A stretch of DNA of 64,000 nucleotides from Salinibacter sp. 10B. Lineage in GTDB: Bacteria > Bacteroidota > Rhodothermia > Rhodothermales > Salinibacteraceae. Positions 43,302 to 51,551 of this stretch are shown here, piece after piece. The first letter of the stretch is position 1, and each line of letters begins with the position of its first letter. The stretch spans positions 124,001 to 188,000 of the forward strand of contig NZ_MQWC01000005.1 of NCBI RefSeq assembly GCF_002954405.1, read 5' to 3'. The notes beneath the pieces were generated by a model that made no database searches, had not been told where the DNA came from, and saw only the letters and a list, made by a program, of their open reading frames with translations. The translations under genes were made by a program, and so were the position numbers.

Positions 43302-45437
43302 ATGTCCGAAACGCCCGATCGTCCACCGATCGCCTTGCCGGAGGACACCCGCCTTCGAGAGGAGTACCAGATCGGCCCAGTCCTTGGGACCGGCAGTTTC
43401 GGCATTACCTACCAGGCCCTAGACAAACACCTCGACACCACCGTTGCGATCAAGGAATACTACCCCCGCCAGATCGCCGGGCGCACTGCCGGAAGCAATA
43501 GCTCAACTTCGAACGAGGATTCCGAGGACAGTCTCGAAGTCCATCCCCACACGAGCCAGGACACTGAAGAATTTAAGCGCGGGCTCCAGAGGTTTATGGA
43601 AGAGGGCCGTACAATCGCACGATTCGACCACCCGAATGTCGTTGACGTCAAGTCCTACTTCGAGCAACACGGGACCGGCTACCTCGTGATGGACTACTAC
43701 GAGGGCCAGTCTCTTGCCGAGGAACTAGCTGAACGCGGAGGACGCCTGCCAGAAAATGAGGCGCTCGGCTACGCGAACGATATCCTCTCAGGGCTGGAAG
43801 CGGTTCACGCCGAGGGCGTTTTGCACCGCGACATCGACCCGCAAAACATCTATCTTTCTTATGAAGAGACCTCTTCTCACAGCCCGAAAGCCGTCCTAAT
43901 CGACTTCGGCGCTGCTCGAGAAGCAATTGGGCAGCAGAGCCAAGAACTGGAAGTAATCCTAAAGCCCGGCTACGCCCCGCCGGAGCAGTATCACCGGAGT
44001 GGCGACTTCGGGCCGCACACTGACATCTACGGGTGCGCTGCGACCCTATATCGGTGCCTGACGGGGCTAAAGCCACCAGAGTCGACCGAACGGACTACGT
44101 CCGACGAACTCGTCCCGCCGCGGGAGATCCGAGAAAAGCTCTCTCTCGAAACGGATCTGGCCGTCCGCAAGGGTCTGGCGCTACGTCCAGAGCAGCGGCC
44201 CGCATCAGCCCAGGAATTTGCCCATCTGCTCGGTTGTACCGAGACGACTGACCGCTCCCACCAAGCCCCAGCGTCTTCTAAAACGGAAGTCCCGTCACCC
44301 AGGAGATCATCTGACACGGATTCGCCCATTCAAGCAGCACATGACGCGTCTGACAATAGTTCCGACCCAAGGGAAAAGGCTCTCTCAGCCCCGACAGCTG
44401 GCGCAGCAACTGGTCCAACTGAATCCCGCGCTACAGACTATGACCCTCCGGTTGGCACACCCGACGGCAAAAGGAGCGCCGCCGCTGAAGAGGTTCCGGC
44501 CTGGAACCTCCTAGGGTTAGCTGCCGCACTGGCCGTGCCGGTCTTGGGAGCGCTCGCGTTTGGCAAGGCGGGACTGGGACAGGTATTTGCCTATTTCGGG
44601 ACGTGGACGCTCGTCTGTGGCGGCCTTGTCGGGCTGTTCCGGCAAGGCGAGCGGCTGATGACGCCAGAAAGTCGGGCAGCAACCGCCGATTGGATCTTGC
44701 AGGAGCAGTTCAGTGAAACGGCCTCGGGCTGGCCTGGGGCGTTCACCGACCTCTTCGACGCGGTGTTCACCAAGGATCACCTCTCCTGGACTTGTTTCCA
44801 GCGGTCGGCCCTTGCCTCCTTCGCAGCGGTGTCACTGCTGGGGATGAGCTTCGTCGGGCTTGGTCTACTCGATCCGCCGCGCTCGGGAAGCGAACTACTC
44901 CCCGCCTTCCTTCTTCTTGCCTCAGTCAACGTGTTTGTCGACTACGCCTCGCTTTTTGAGACGCGCTGGATCTTGGGGCACATGGGAAACACGAATCGCA
45001 CCTCCGCCCACACGGGATACCTTGCGGCCGATCTGGTGCTGACGATTCTCTGTATTGTGCTCCCGGTATCGCTCTTTCAAATTATTAGCTCCGGCGTGTT
45101 AGCGGGGAGCTCGATCCTTTCGTTCCGCTTTTGGGAGCAGTTGGTGGCCTATGTGCTGCTTTTTGGGGAGTGGTTTGTGCAACTGAGCGGGAGGCAAGGA
45201 TCGGAGGCGCCGGCGGTCTTAAGTGTGATGCTGTTCTCGACGCTTTTTACGTCGGTATGGGTGTGGCTCTACGTTGGTTCAGGCCTCCTACTGCGAGCAC
45301 TGCGCCCCCTGTTGGAAGGCCTCGAGTGGCTGAAGCGCGTTCTCGACGTAGAGAATAAGCCGGCTGAAGCAATGGGCTTCCTGCTGGCAACCGTCGCGTC
45401 AGTGGGCTTTGCGCTCAGCGCACCGTTTGCGCTTTAA
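43302..45437 (+). CDS. Membrane Ser/Thr protein kinase, HRD-Lys replaced
   Basis: A 711-residue protein. The kinase domain spans about residues 12-300: glycine-rich loop GTGSFGITYQA, catalytic Lys in VAIKEYYP, an alphaC Glu in FMEEGRTI, DFG as IDFGAARE, and APPEQY. The catalytic loop reads HRDIDPQNI where HRDIKPDN is expected, so the conserved Lys is Asp. From about 305 to 400 is a Ser/Thr/Pro-rich linker. The last 300 residues hold about eight transmembrane helices (VPVLGALAFGKAGLG onward, ending FLLATVASVGFAL). The kinase side faces the cytoplasm. Activity may be altered. Confidence 0.88.
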   Translation: MSETPDRPPIALPEDTRLREEYQIGPVLGTGSFGITYQALDKHLDTTVAIKEYYPRQIAGRTAGSNSSTSNEDSEDSLEVHPHTSQDTEEFKRGLQRFMEEGRTIARFDHPNVVDVKSYFEQHGTGYLVMDYYEGQSLAEELAERGGRLPENEALGYANDILSGLEAVHAEGVLHRDIDPQNIYLSYEETSSHSPKAVLIDFGAAREAIGQQSQELEVILKPGYAPPEQYHRSGDFGPHTDIYGCAATLYRCLTGLKPPESTERTTSDELVPPREIREKLSLETDLAVRKGLALRPEQRPASAQEFAHLLGCTETTDRSHQAPASSKTEVPSPRRSSDTDSPIQAAHDASDNSSDPREKALSAPTAGAATGPTESRATDYDPPVGTPDGKRSAAAEEVPAWNLLGLAAALAVPVLGALAFGKAGLGQVFAYFGTWTLVCGGLVGLFRQGERLMTPESRAATADWILQEQFSETASGWPGAFTDLFDAVFTKDHLSWTCFQRSALASFAAVSLLGMSFVGLGLLDPPRSGSELLPAFLLLASVNVFVDYASLFETRWILGHMGNTNRTSAHTGYLAADLVLTILCIVLPVSLFQIISSGVLAGSSILSFRFWEQLVAYVLLFGEWFVQLSGRQGSEAPAVLSVMLFSTLFTSVWVWLYVGSGLLLRALRPLLEGLEWLKRVLDVENKPAEAMGFLLATVASVGFALSAPFAL

Positions 45438-45610
45438 GCAAGAGTTTCAAGACCTAAATGTCGAACACGGCTCTAAAACGACACCTTTATCAACAACTTT
45501 TGCAACGCTCAAACCGGGGCAGGTCCAATATTCCCGTTTCCGAAGCGGCTCAGCGAATCGTTTCAGAGGAACCGCTTTCGAAACAGCGGGTCCAGAGCCT
45601 TCTCCTCACG

Positions 45611-47035
45611 CTAACGTCTGGGGAGGCGTACCTCAAAGGTACTGCCCTCCTCATGGCCTGAACTCCAGGCCGTCACCGCTCCCCCATAGCTTTCCGCAAT
45701 CGCCTCCACGATAGGCAGTCCGAGCCCTCCTCCGTCTGCGCACTGCTCCGCTGCGCCCGTGCGATAGAAGCGCTCGAAGAGCCGGTCGGCGACCTCAGGA
45801 TCAAATCCAATTCCCGAGTCCAACACGCGCAGCACAACGTCGCCTTCCTCCTTCGCCACCTGCACCGTCACCTGCCCCTCGTCAGGCGTGTACTTCAGAG
45901 CATTGCCGAGAAGATGATCAACCACGAGATTGAGGTCCTCCGGAGAGACAAGGGTCTCAATTCCCGAGCCCCCCTCCCACTCGATTGAGGCTGCCTCAGG
46001 ATGGGCCTCTTGGGCTCGCCGAATCCGGTCCTCAACCTGTCGGCTCACGTCAATACGGGTGGGAGACAACTGGCCGTCGCGGGCCTCAATGCGTGAGAGC
46101 GTCATCAGCTCCTCCAAAAGCGACGAGAGGGTTTCGGTATGCCGCCGCACGGTTCGAAGCGCTTCCCGATACTCATTTTCGGATCGGGGATTGCGGAGCG
46201 TCACGTCGAGCTCGCTCTGGATCGCCGTAAGCGGGGTAAACATGTTGTGGGCCGCGTCGGCACGGAAGCGTCGCTCCCGTTGAAGGGAGTCTCTGAGGCG
46301 GCCAATCAGGTCGTTGAACGTCTCGGCCAGATCAGTTAGTTCGTCCTCGACGCCGAAGTCCGTGGGCAGGCTGCCACTGGGCTGTTCTTGCATATCGTTT
46401 GCTGCAGCGGTGAGGGCAGCCACCGGGCGAAGGGCCCGCCGGGCCAACCCGTAGCCGACCAGCATCGCCATCCCGACCCCACCCACAATGCCGATCACGA
46501 GCCATCCCCGCAAGCTGTGTAGCTGACGGTGGATGGGCGACTGCAGCTTCGTCACCTCCAGCCACGCAACGGCCGGCGATTTGGTGTCGAGGGGCACGTA
46601 CAGCGACTTCGCGGCGGTGCTGCCCCACGTCCGCGTGTGCAGTGTGGCCGCCGTCGATTCGGGCAGATCGACCGGCAGTGACGGACGGGCCTGGAACGAC
46701 GAACTTTTCTGTACCACGCGGCCGTCGGCGCCGAGCAGGCGGATGAAGGTGCCAGGCGCGGCCTGAACGGGATGGCTCCCGGCAGCGGACTGGGGCAGCG
46801 ACGCCCCGCCGTGGGCCCGGAGGTGCGTCTGTACGGCGGCGGCCTCCTCGTGGAGCCGCGTCTCCAGATCGTCGTGCAATCCCAGATGAACGCTCACATA
46901 GAGCCCTACGACAAAAAGGGTCAGTAGCACCAGCAGGCTCGTCCCGAACCAGAGCGTAAGACGGGTTGAGATCGACAGCCGGGAAATGAGAGCACGAATA
47001 TTCATCTGAGACGAGCGCATGCTAAGCGGAATCAC
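45611..47035 (-). CDS. Sensor histidine kinase (CusS-like)
   Basis: A 474-residue protein. Two transmembrane helices (LWFGTSLLVLLTLFVVGLYVSV, LVIGIVGGVGMAMLVGYGLARRAL) flank a periplasmic domain of about 130 residues. HAMP is followed by HisKA with FRADAAHNMFTPLTAI. The phospho-His is present, but the residue after it is Asn, where Glu or Asp is usual (HELRTPL). HATPase is complete (VVDHLLGNALKYTPDEG, DSGIGFDPEVADRLFERFYR, GGLGLPIVEAIAE). It overlaps the regulator by 14 bp. It probably controls the metal-efflux operon on the other strand. Confidence 0.9.
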   Translation of the reverse strand: MIPLSMRSSQMNIRALISRLSISTRLTLWFGTSLLVLLTLFVVGLYVSVHLGLHDDLETRLHEEAAAVQTHLRAHGGASLPQSAAGSHPVQAAPGTFIRLLGADGRVVQKSSSFQARPSLPVDLPESTAATLHTRTWGSTAAKSLYVPLDTKSPAVAWLEVTKLQSPIHRQLHSLRGWLVIGIVGGVGMAMLVGYGLARRALRPVAALTAAANDMQEQPSGSLPTDFGVEDELTDLAETFNDLIGRLRDSLQRERRFRADAAHNMFTPLTAIQSELDVTLRNPRSENEYREALRTVRRHTETLSSLLEELMTLSRIEARDGQLSPTRIDVSRQVEDRIRRAQEAHPEAASIEWEGGSGIETLVSPEDLNLVVDHLLGNALKYTPDEGQVTVQVAKEEGDVVLRVLDSGIGFDPEVADRLFERFYRTGAAEQCADGGGLGLPIVEAIAESYGGAVTAWSSGHEEGSTFEVRLPRR

Positions 47036-47819
47036 TCGTGGTGGACGACGCCTCTTGAGGCGGATCGTTGGGCGGGGGCGAGACCGTTAGCCGGTAGCCG
47101 ACGCCTCGCTCTGTCTCAATGGACACCCGGGAGAGGGACGCGCCCGTGATGTCCGCATCTTGAAGCGCCTGTCGGAGGCTCGACACGGTGACGTCAATGG
47201 CGTTGGCCGTCACGTCGTAGGGGGAGCCCCAGACGCGTTCGGCGATGGTCGTCCGGGTCACGACCGTGCCCTTTTGGCGGAGCAAAAGCTCCAGCAGGCG
47301 AAACGCCTTCGGGCGTAGGTCCAGCGACGACGGCCCGTAGCGTACCGTTCGCCGGGCGGTGTCCATGGTGAGCCCCCCCGCCTGCAGGTGGGTTTTCTGA
47401 GTGTCGGGGGACTCGGCGTGGCGGTCGGCCCGTCGGGTGAGGGCCCGGAGACGGGCAAGCAACTCTTCGAAAGAGAAGGGCTTCGTGAGGTAGTCGTCGG
47501 CGCCGGCGTCGAGGCCCGCAACCCGGTGATCCACGTCTTGAAGGGCGGTGAGCATCAGTACGGGGGTGGGGTTTCCTTCATTCCGCAGGCGCTCGATGAG
47601 CGTGCGCCCATCGAGGCCGGGAAGCCGCCAATCGACGATGACAACGTCGTACGATCCCGCAAGTGCCTCGGTGAGTCCTTCCTCTCCCTTCCTCGTCCAG
47701 CTCACGCGGTACCCCTCCTCTTCCAGTCCCTGCTTAATAGGACCAGCCACATCTGCTTCGTCCTCGACAAAGAGGAGCCGCTCGGGAGAGGTTGATGGGC
47801 TTGAGGAATGCATGAGCAA
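47022..47819 (-). CDS. OmpR-type response regulator (CusR-like)
   Basis: 265 residues (start at 47819 or ATG 47813). Receiver: LLFVEDEADVAGPIKQ, phospho-Asp in VVIVDWRLPGLDG, TALQ, YLTKPFSFEELLARLRALTRR. A winged helix follows: YGPSSLDLRPKAFRLLELLLRQKGTVVTRTTIAERVWG, VDVTVSSLRQAL and GVGYRLT. It is the partner of the overlapping kinase. It diverges from the efflux operon and most likely activates it. The gap of about 100 bp to the small frame at 47922 is the probable control region. Confidence 0.92.
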   Translation of the reverse strand: MLMHSSSPSTSPERLLFVEDEADVAGPIKQGLEEEGYRVSWTRKGEEGLTEALAGSYDVVIVDWRLPGLDGRTLIERLRNEGNPTPVLMLTALQDVDHRVAGLDAGADDYLTKPFSFEELLARLRALTRRADRHAESPDTQKTHLQAGGLTMDTARRTVRYGPSSLDLRPKAFRLLELLLRQKGTVVTRTTIAERVWGSPYDVTANAIDVTVSSLRQALQDADITGASLSRVSIETERGVGYRLTVSPPPNDPPQEASSTTSDSA

Positions 47820-47921
47820 AAAGTGAGCCGCGTAAGGGAAGAACCTTTTGGATTTTTCAGGTGACCGACAACCTCCGAACAGCCGCCGTCGCCTATATTC
47901 TTTGACGGATTCACCGACTGT

Positions 47922-48095
47922 TTGATCAGAGCTCTCTCCCTCGTGTGGCCTCTCGCTCTCGGACTGGCGCTTTGGACCGCCCTCCTCTTATGGGTTTGGG
48001 TCCAGGTCGGCCGCTCCCTCGGCGGTTCAGTCCGGAAGGACGAGTTTCGAGACCCGACTACGGCCGGTGAAGGAACGCGACGATCTGTGCAGTAA
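47922..48095 (+). CDS. Possible small membrane protein before the efflux operon
   Basis: A 57-codon frame from TTG at 47922 (or GTG 47943), too short to stand out: ALSLVWPLALGLALWTALLLWVWVQVGRSLGG is one clear transmembrane helix, then a polar tail RKDEFRDPTTAGEGTRR. It ends 39 bp before the TolC ATG. There is no strong ribosome site. It may be a small subunit or a leader peptide for the operon. This is a position- and helix-based guess. Confidence 0.4.
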   Translation: MIRALSLVWPLALGLALWTALLLWVWVQVGRSLGGSVRKDEFRDPTTAGEGTRRSVQ

Positions 48096-48134
48096 CCTTC
48101 CGTCCCTGTACTCATCACGACTCGTTCCCGCAGC

Positions 48135-49469
48135 ATGTCTCGAGTTTCGATCCGCTGCCTTGTGTCCGTCGCCGTCTTGTGCCTGCTCGGCGTGACGGCC
48201 GGCGCACAGCCAGCTCGCATCCAGGCGGAGAGGAGTGCGTCGTCTGCTGGCACACAGGCACCCGGTCTCGACTCCCAAGCGCCGGAGGTGGGATCAGCAG
48301 ACTCGCTTCAGACCGTCGACCTGGAGAAGGCCTTGCGCCTCTTTCGAAATAACAACCTGTCCCTGCAGCGAGCGCAGTCGGAAGCCCGCGCATTTCAAGG
48401 GGAAGCCCGGCAGGTTCAAGCCTACCCGAACCCAACGCTCCAGGCCACACACGAGCCCCTCTGGCAGGGCGACATGCGCCAATCGGAGACGTACCTGAAC
48501 CTCAGCCAGAAGCTGGAGTGGAGCGGCCGCTCCGCTCGAACTGCCTCCGCAAAGCAGGCTGCGCGGGCGGCGCGTGCCCGAACCGCAGTAGACAGTGCCC
48601 GATTGGCCCTGCAGGTGACCGAGGCCTACGTCCAGGCCGCGACCGCCGAGACGCGCCGGCGCCGGTTAGAGCAGGTAACCCGCGTCTTTCGGCAGGCCGA
48701 CTCCAACATGGCCGAGCGACGGAGCGAGGGCGACGCGTCCGGCTACGCCACCCGGCGCATCCGGCTGGAGCGGGCGCGATACGAGCAACGCCTGGCCGCG
48801 GCACGGCTGGAGGCTCAGAGCGCCCGGCGACAGCTCGCGCTTCTGATCCTCCCAGGCGGGGCAGCCTCCGTGACGGCCGAGCCGCTTCCCGACGCAACGC
48901 CACCCCCAATCTCCCGAGACGAGGCCCTTCGCACGGCGCTGCGCACCCGTTCGGAGCTGCGCCACTGGCAGTCGGCGGTGGCGGCGCAAGAAGCCGCCCG
49001 CCGAGCTGCTCGCCGGGAGGCGTGGCCCGATCCGTCCGTCACCGCCGGGTACAAGCGGCAGTCCAACGGCGCGGAAGGCGCCTTTTTCGGCATCGGCATT
49101 TCCCTCCCCTTCTTCGACCGCAATCGGGGGGCCGCGGAAGCCGAATCGGCCCGGCTCCAGGCTGCAGAGACCCAGCAGGTGCTCGCTCGCCGCGAGATCC
49201 GCACCGAGGTGCGCCGCGCCTACGCCGCCTACACGTCTTCCCGCCGCCAATCTCAGCTCCTCCGCGACGAGTTGCTGCGTGGATCCGACGACCTGCTCCG
49301 CATTGCTCGGACTAGCTACGACGAGGGCGAAATGTCGCTCGTCGAACTTCTCGACGCGGCCGACGCGTACCGCGATGCCCGTCTCCGGACCGTAGCCCTT
49401 CGATCTGATCTATGGACCCGATACTTCCGGCTGCTACGCGCGATGGGGCAGCCAATCGCCTTCCCGTAA
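48135..49469 (+). CDS. TolC-type outer-membrane efflux channel (CusC/CzcC-like)
   Basis: A 444-residue protein: signal peptide (LVSVAVLCLLGVTAGAQ), then the two OEP repeats rich in Ala/Arg/Gln heptads. The first contains LEKALRLFRNNNLSLQRAQSEARAF..EARQVQAYPNPTL. The second contains TALRTRSELRHWQSAVAAQEAARRAARREAWPDPSVTAGYKRQSNGAEGAFFGIGISLPFFDRNRG. SYDEGEMSLVELLDAADAYRDAR near the end is typical. It forms the outer-membrane tunnel of the RND system and is the first large gene of the operon. Confidence 0.92.
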   Translation: MSRVSIRCLVSVAVLCLLGVTAGAQPARIQAERSASSAGTQAPGLDSQAPEVGSADSLQTVDLEKALRLFRNNNLSLQRAQSEARAFQGEARQVQAYPNPTLQATHEPLWQGDMRQSETYLNLSQKLEWSGRSARTASAKQAARAARARTAVDSARLALQVTEAYVQAATAETRRRRLEQVTRVFRQADSNMAERRSEGDASGYATRRIRLERARYEQRLAAARLEAQSARRQLALLILPGGAASVTAEPLPDATPPPISRDEALRTALRTRSELRHWQSAVAAQEAARRAARREAWPDPSVTAGYKRQSNGAEGAFFGIGISLPFFDRNRGAAEAESARLQAAETQQVLARREIRTEVRRAYAAYTSSRRQSQLLRDELLRGSDDLLRIARTSYDEGEMSLVELLDAADAYRDARLRTVALRSDLWTRYFRLLRAMGQPIAFP

Positions 49470-49517
49470 TTTGGTTTTCCGTTTCGGTTTCCCATTCAAC
49501 AACGACCACTCTGCGTC

Positions 49518-49841
49518 ATGAACCGCAGCTGGACCTCTTCGATTTTCACCGCTCTTCTTATCCTCGCACTCACCGTTATGCTTCCGGCCTGCGGGGGCGA
49601 CAGTGAGGGCAGCCACTCACACGGTGGCGACTCCCACACGCACGCCGAGGGAAATGAGCACAGCCACGAAAATGGCGACCACGCTCACGAGGGTGATCAC
49701 GCCCACGCGGACATCGCCAAGACCCGCCTGGATACCTCCGGGATGGAGGCCGACAGCACCCATGGGCACGAAATGGAGGGTAATCTCAGTCACGAGGAGG
49801 ACAGTCATTCCCACGGCGGCGAGGAGCATTCACACGAGTAG
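49518..49841 (+). CDS. His-rich lipoprotein, putative metal-binding
   Basis: A 107-residue protein with a lipobox (LPACGGDS) followed by repeated His pairs and triplets: HSHGGDSHTHAEGNEHSHENGDHAHEGDHAHAD, and later HGHEMEGNLSHEEDSHSHGGEEHSHE. About a quarter of the mature chain is His. It likely binds transition metal ions in the periplasm, as a buffer or donor for the pump. No named family is known to me. Position between the channel and fusion-protein genes supports this. Confidence 0.75.
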   Translation: MNRSWTSSIFTALLILALTVMLPACGGDSEGSHSHGGDSHTHAEGNEHSHENGDHAHEGDHAHADIAKTRLDTSGMEADSTHGHEMEGNLSHEEDSHSHGGEEHSHE

Positions 49842-49896
49842 GAGCGCGGCTTCTACTGCCGACACAGGCCCTTTCCGACCCAATTGTTTTCAGTCC

Positions 49897-51483
49897 ATGA
49901 CGCCATTGCTCCGTTTCGCCTTCGCCGTCTTGCTTGGAGCCAGCGTTTTGCTCACTGGATGTGGAGACGAATCGTCCGATGGGCACTCTCACGGCGAGGA
50001 CACCCATAGCCATTCCGGCACGCAAAGCACGGAGGCCCACGATCACGCAAGCGGGATCTCCACGACGGCATGGTCGGAGGCCATCGAGATTTTCGCCGAG
50101 CATCCCGCTATGTTCGCGGGACAGACGAGCGCCCCCTGGGCCGTCCACGTCACCCGACTCGACGGCTCCCGCCCACTCACGGAGGGAGCGCTCACGCTGC
50201 GTTTTCGTCGCCCGGATGGCGCGGCGTACGTACACACGGTCGAGGGGCCGCCGGAACCCGGCATCTTCACGCCTCAGCCCACAATTCCGGAGGCGGGTAC
50301 ATTTCGCCTCTTCGTAATCGTGGAGGGAGTGCAGGTACAGGACACCGTCGAGGTGGGCGACCTCACCGTGTACGAAAGTGCGTCGGCAGCGCCTGCGCCC
50401 GAGGCCCGCTCGGCGGAGATCTCGTACCCGAAGGAGCAGCAGTGGGACGTGTCGTTTGAGGTTGCGGAAGCGCAGGAGCGGTCGATTCAACGATCCATTG
50501 ACGCGTCCGGCATGATTGAGCCGGTCGCGGGGCAGTTTGCGAAGGTCGCGGCCCCGGTGAGCGGCCTCACGCCCGCCCGGGCGAACCTGGACATGCCGGC
50601 TCCCGGCGATCGGGTGCGCGAAGGACAGACGCTGGCGATCCTCAGCCCGTCGGGGGGTGACGGCTCGTACGCCGACCTGAAGGGGCGCGTCGAACGGCTG
50701 GAGCGGGAGGTGCGCCGGGCCGAGCGGCTGATAGAGGCAGAAGCGATTCCCCGAAAGCGGCTCGTGGAGGCGCGCCACGACCTGACGCTGGCTCGGGCAG
50801 CCCTCAATTCGATGGGACAGGCTGGTGAAAACGCTGCGTCACAGATGGCCTCGGCTTCCGCCGAGCCGACTCGGGACAGCACCGGCTTCAACTACCACCT
50901 GACGGCCCCGATTAGCGGCCGAGTCCAGGAGCGTCACCTGGCGCCGGGAAGCCGCGTGGGAGTAGGAACGGTGCTCTACACGATCGTCGATCCCAGCCGC
51001 GTCTGGATCCGCCTTCGCGTACCCGCCGAACACGCGGCCGCCACGAGCCGAGCCACCGGCGCCGTGTTCACCGTTGAGGGCAGCAGCCAAGCATACGAGG
51101 CGAGCCAGGTCGTCTCCACGGGCGCCTCCATTGACACAGACACGCGGACGCTTCCCGTCCGCCTCGAAGCCCCCAACCCGAACGGCGCGCTCAAGATCGG
51201 CATGATGGCCGACGCCCAGCTTCTTCTTGAAGAGACGCAGTCCGGCGTCGCCCTCCCCAATGAGGCCATCCAGACCGAGGACGGCCGGCCGGTGGCCTAC
51301 GTGCAGACCGGCGGCGAATCGTTCGAGCGGCGGCCCCTTGAGCTCGGCCCCACCGACGGGCAGTACACCCTCGTCGAGCGGGGCATCCAAGCGGGCGAAC
51401 ACGTAGTCACCGACGGGGCCTACCAGGTCTACCTCGCCTCCCTGAACACCAGCCAGATGGCCGGGCACGGGCACCCGCACTGA
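49897..51483 (+). CDS. Membrane-fusion protein (CusB/CzcB-like) with His-rich lead and extra domain
   Basis: 528 residues from the ATG at 49897; an earlier in-frame start overlaps the His-rich gene and is unlikely. Lipobox LLTGCGDES, then a short His-rich stretch (GHSHGEDTHSHSG). A beta-domain of about 110 residues resembles YtkA-like domains (TLRFRRPDGAAYVHTVEGPPEPGIFTP). The HlyD/CusB body follows (SIDASGMIEPVAGQFAKVAAPVSGL, coiled coil near EREVRRAERLIEAEAIPRKRLVEARHDL, then GRVQERHLAPGSRV). It links RND pump and channel. Confidence 0.9.
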   Translation: MTPLLRFAFAVLLGASVLLTGCGDESSDGHSHGEDTHSHSGTQSTEAHDHASGISTTAWSEAIEIFAEHPAMFAGQTSAPWAVHVTRLDGSRPLTEGALTLRFRRPDGAAYVHTVEGPPEPGIFTPQPTIPEAGTFRLFVIVEGVQVQDTVEVGDLTVYESASAAPAPEARSAEISYPKEQQWDVSFEVAEAQERSIQRSIDASGMIEPVAGQFAKVAAPVSGLTPARANLDMPAPGDRVREGQTLAILSPSGGDGSYADLKGRVERLEREVRRAERLIEAEAIPRKRLVEARHDLTLARAALNSMGQAGENAASQMASASAEPTRDSTGFNYHLTAPISGRVQERHLAPGSRVGVGTVLYTIVDPSRVWIRLRVPAEHAAATSRATGAVFTVEGSSQAYEASQVVSTGASIDTDTRTLPVRLEAPNPNGALKIGMMADAQLLLEETQSGVALPNEAIQTEDGRPVAYVQTGGESFERRPLELGPTDGQYTLVERGIQAGEHVVTDGAYQVYLASLNTSQMAGHGHPH

Positions 51484-51551
51484 TCGGAGTTCGGAGTGCG
51501 GAACTCGGAGTGGGAATCGGCTCATCCTTTTCCATCCACGCAGGCAGCAAG

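Noticed and set aside
49603-49896. Upstream extension of the fusion-protein gene
   Set aside because: It lies in another frame of the His-rich gene and would put the lipobox 110 residues inside.
50839-51525. Minus-strand frame of 228 codons
   Set aside because: Shadow of the fusion-protein gene.
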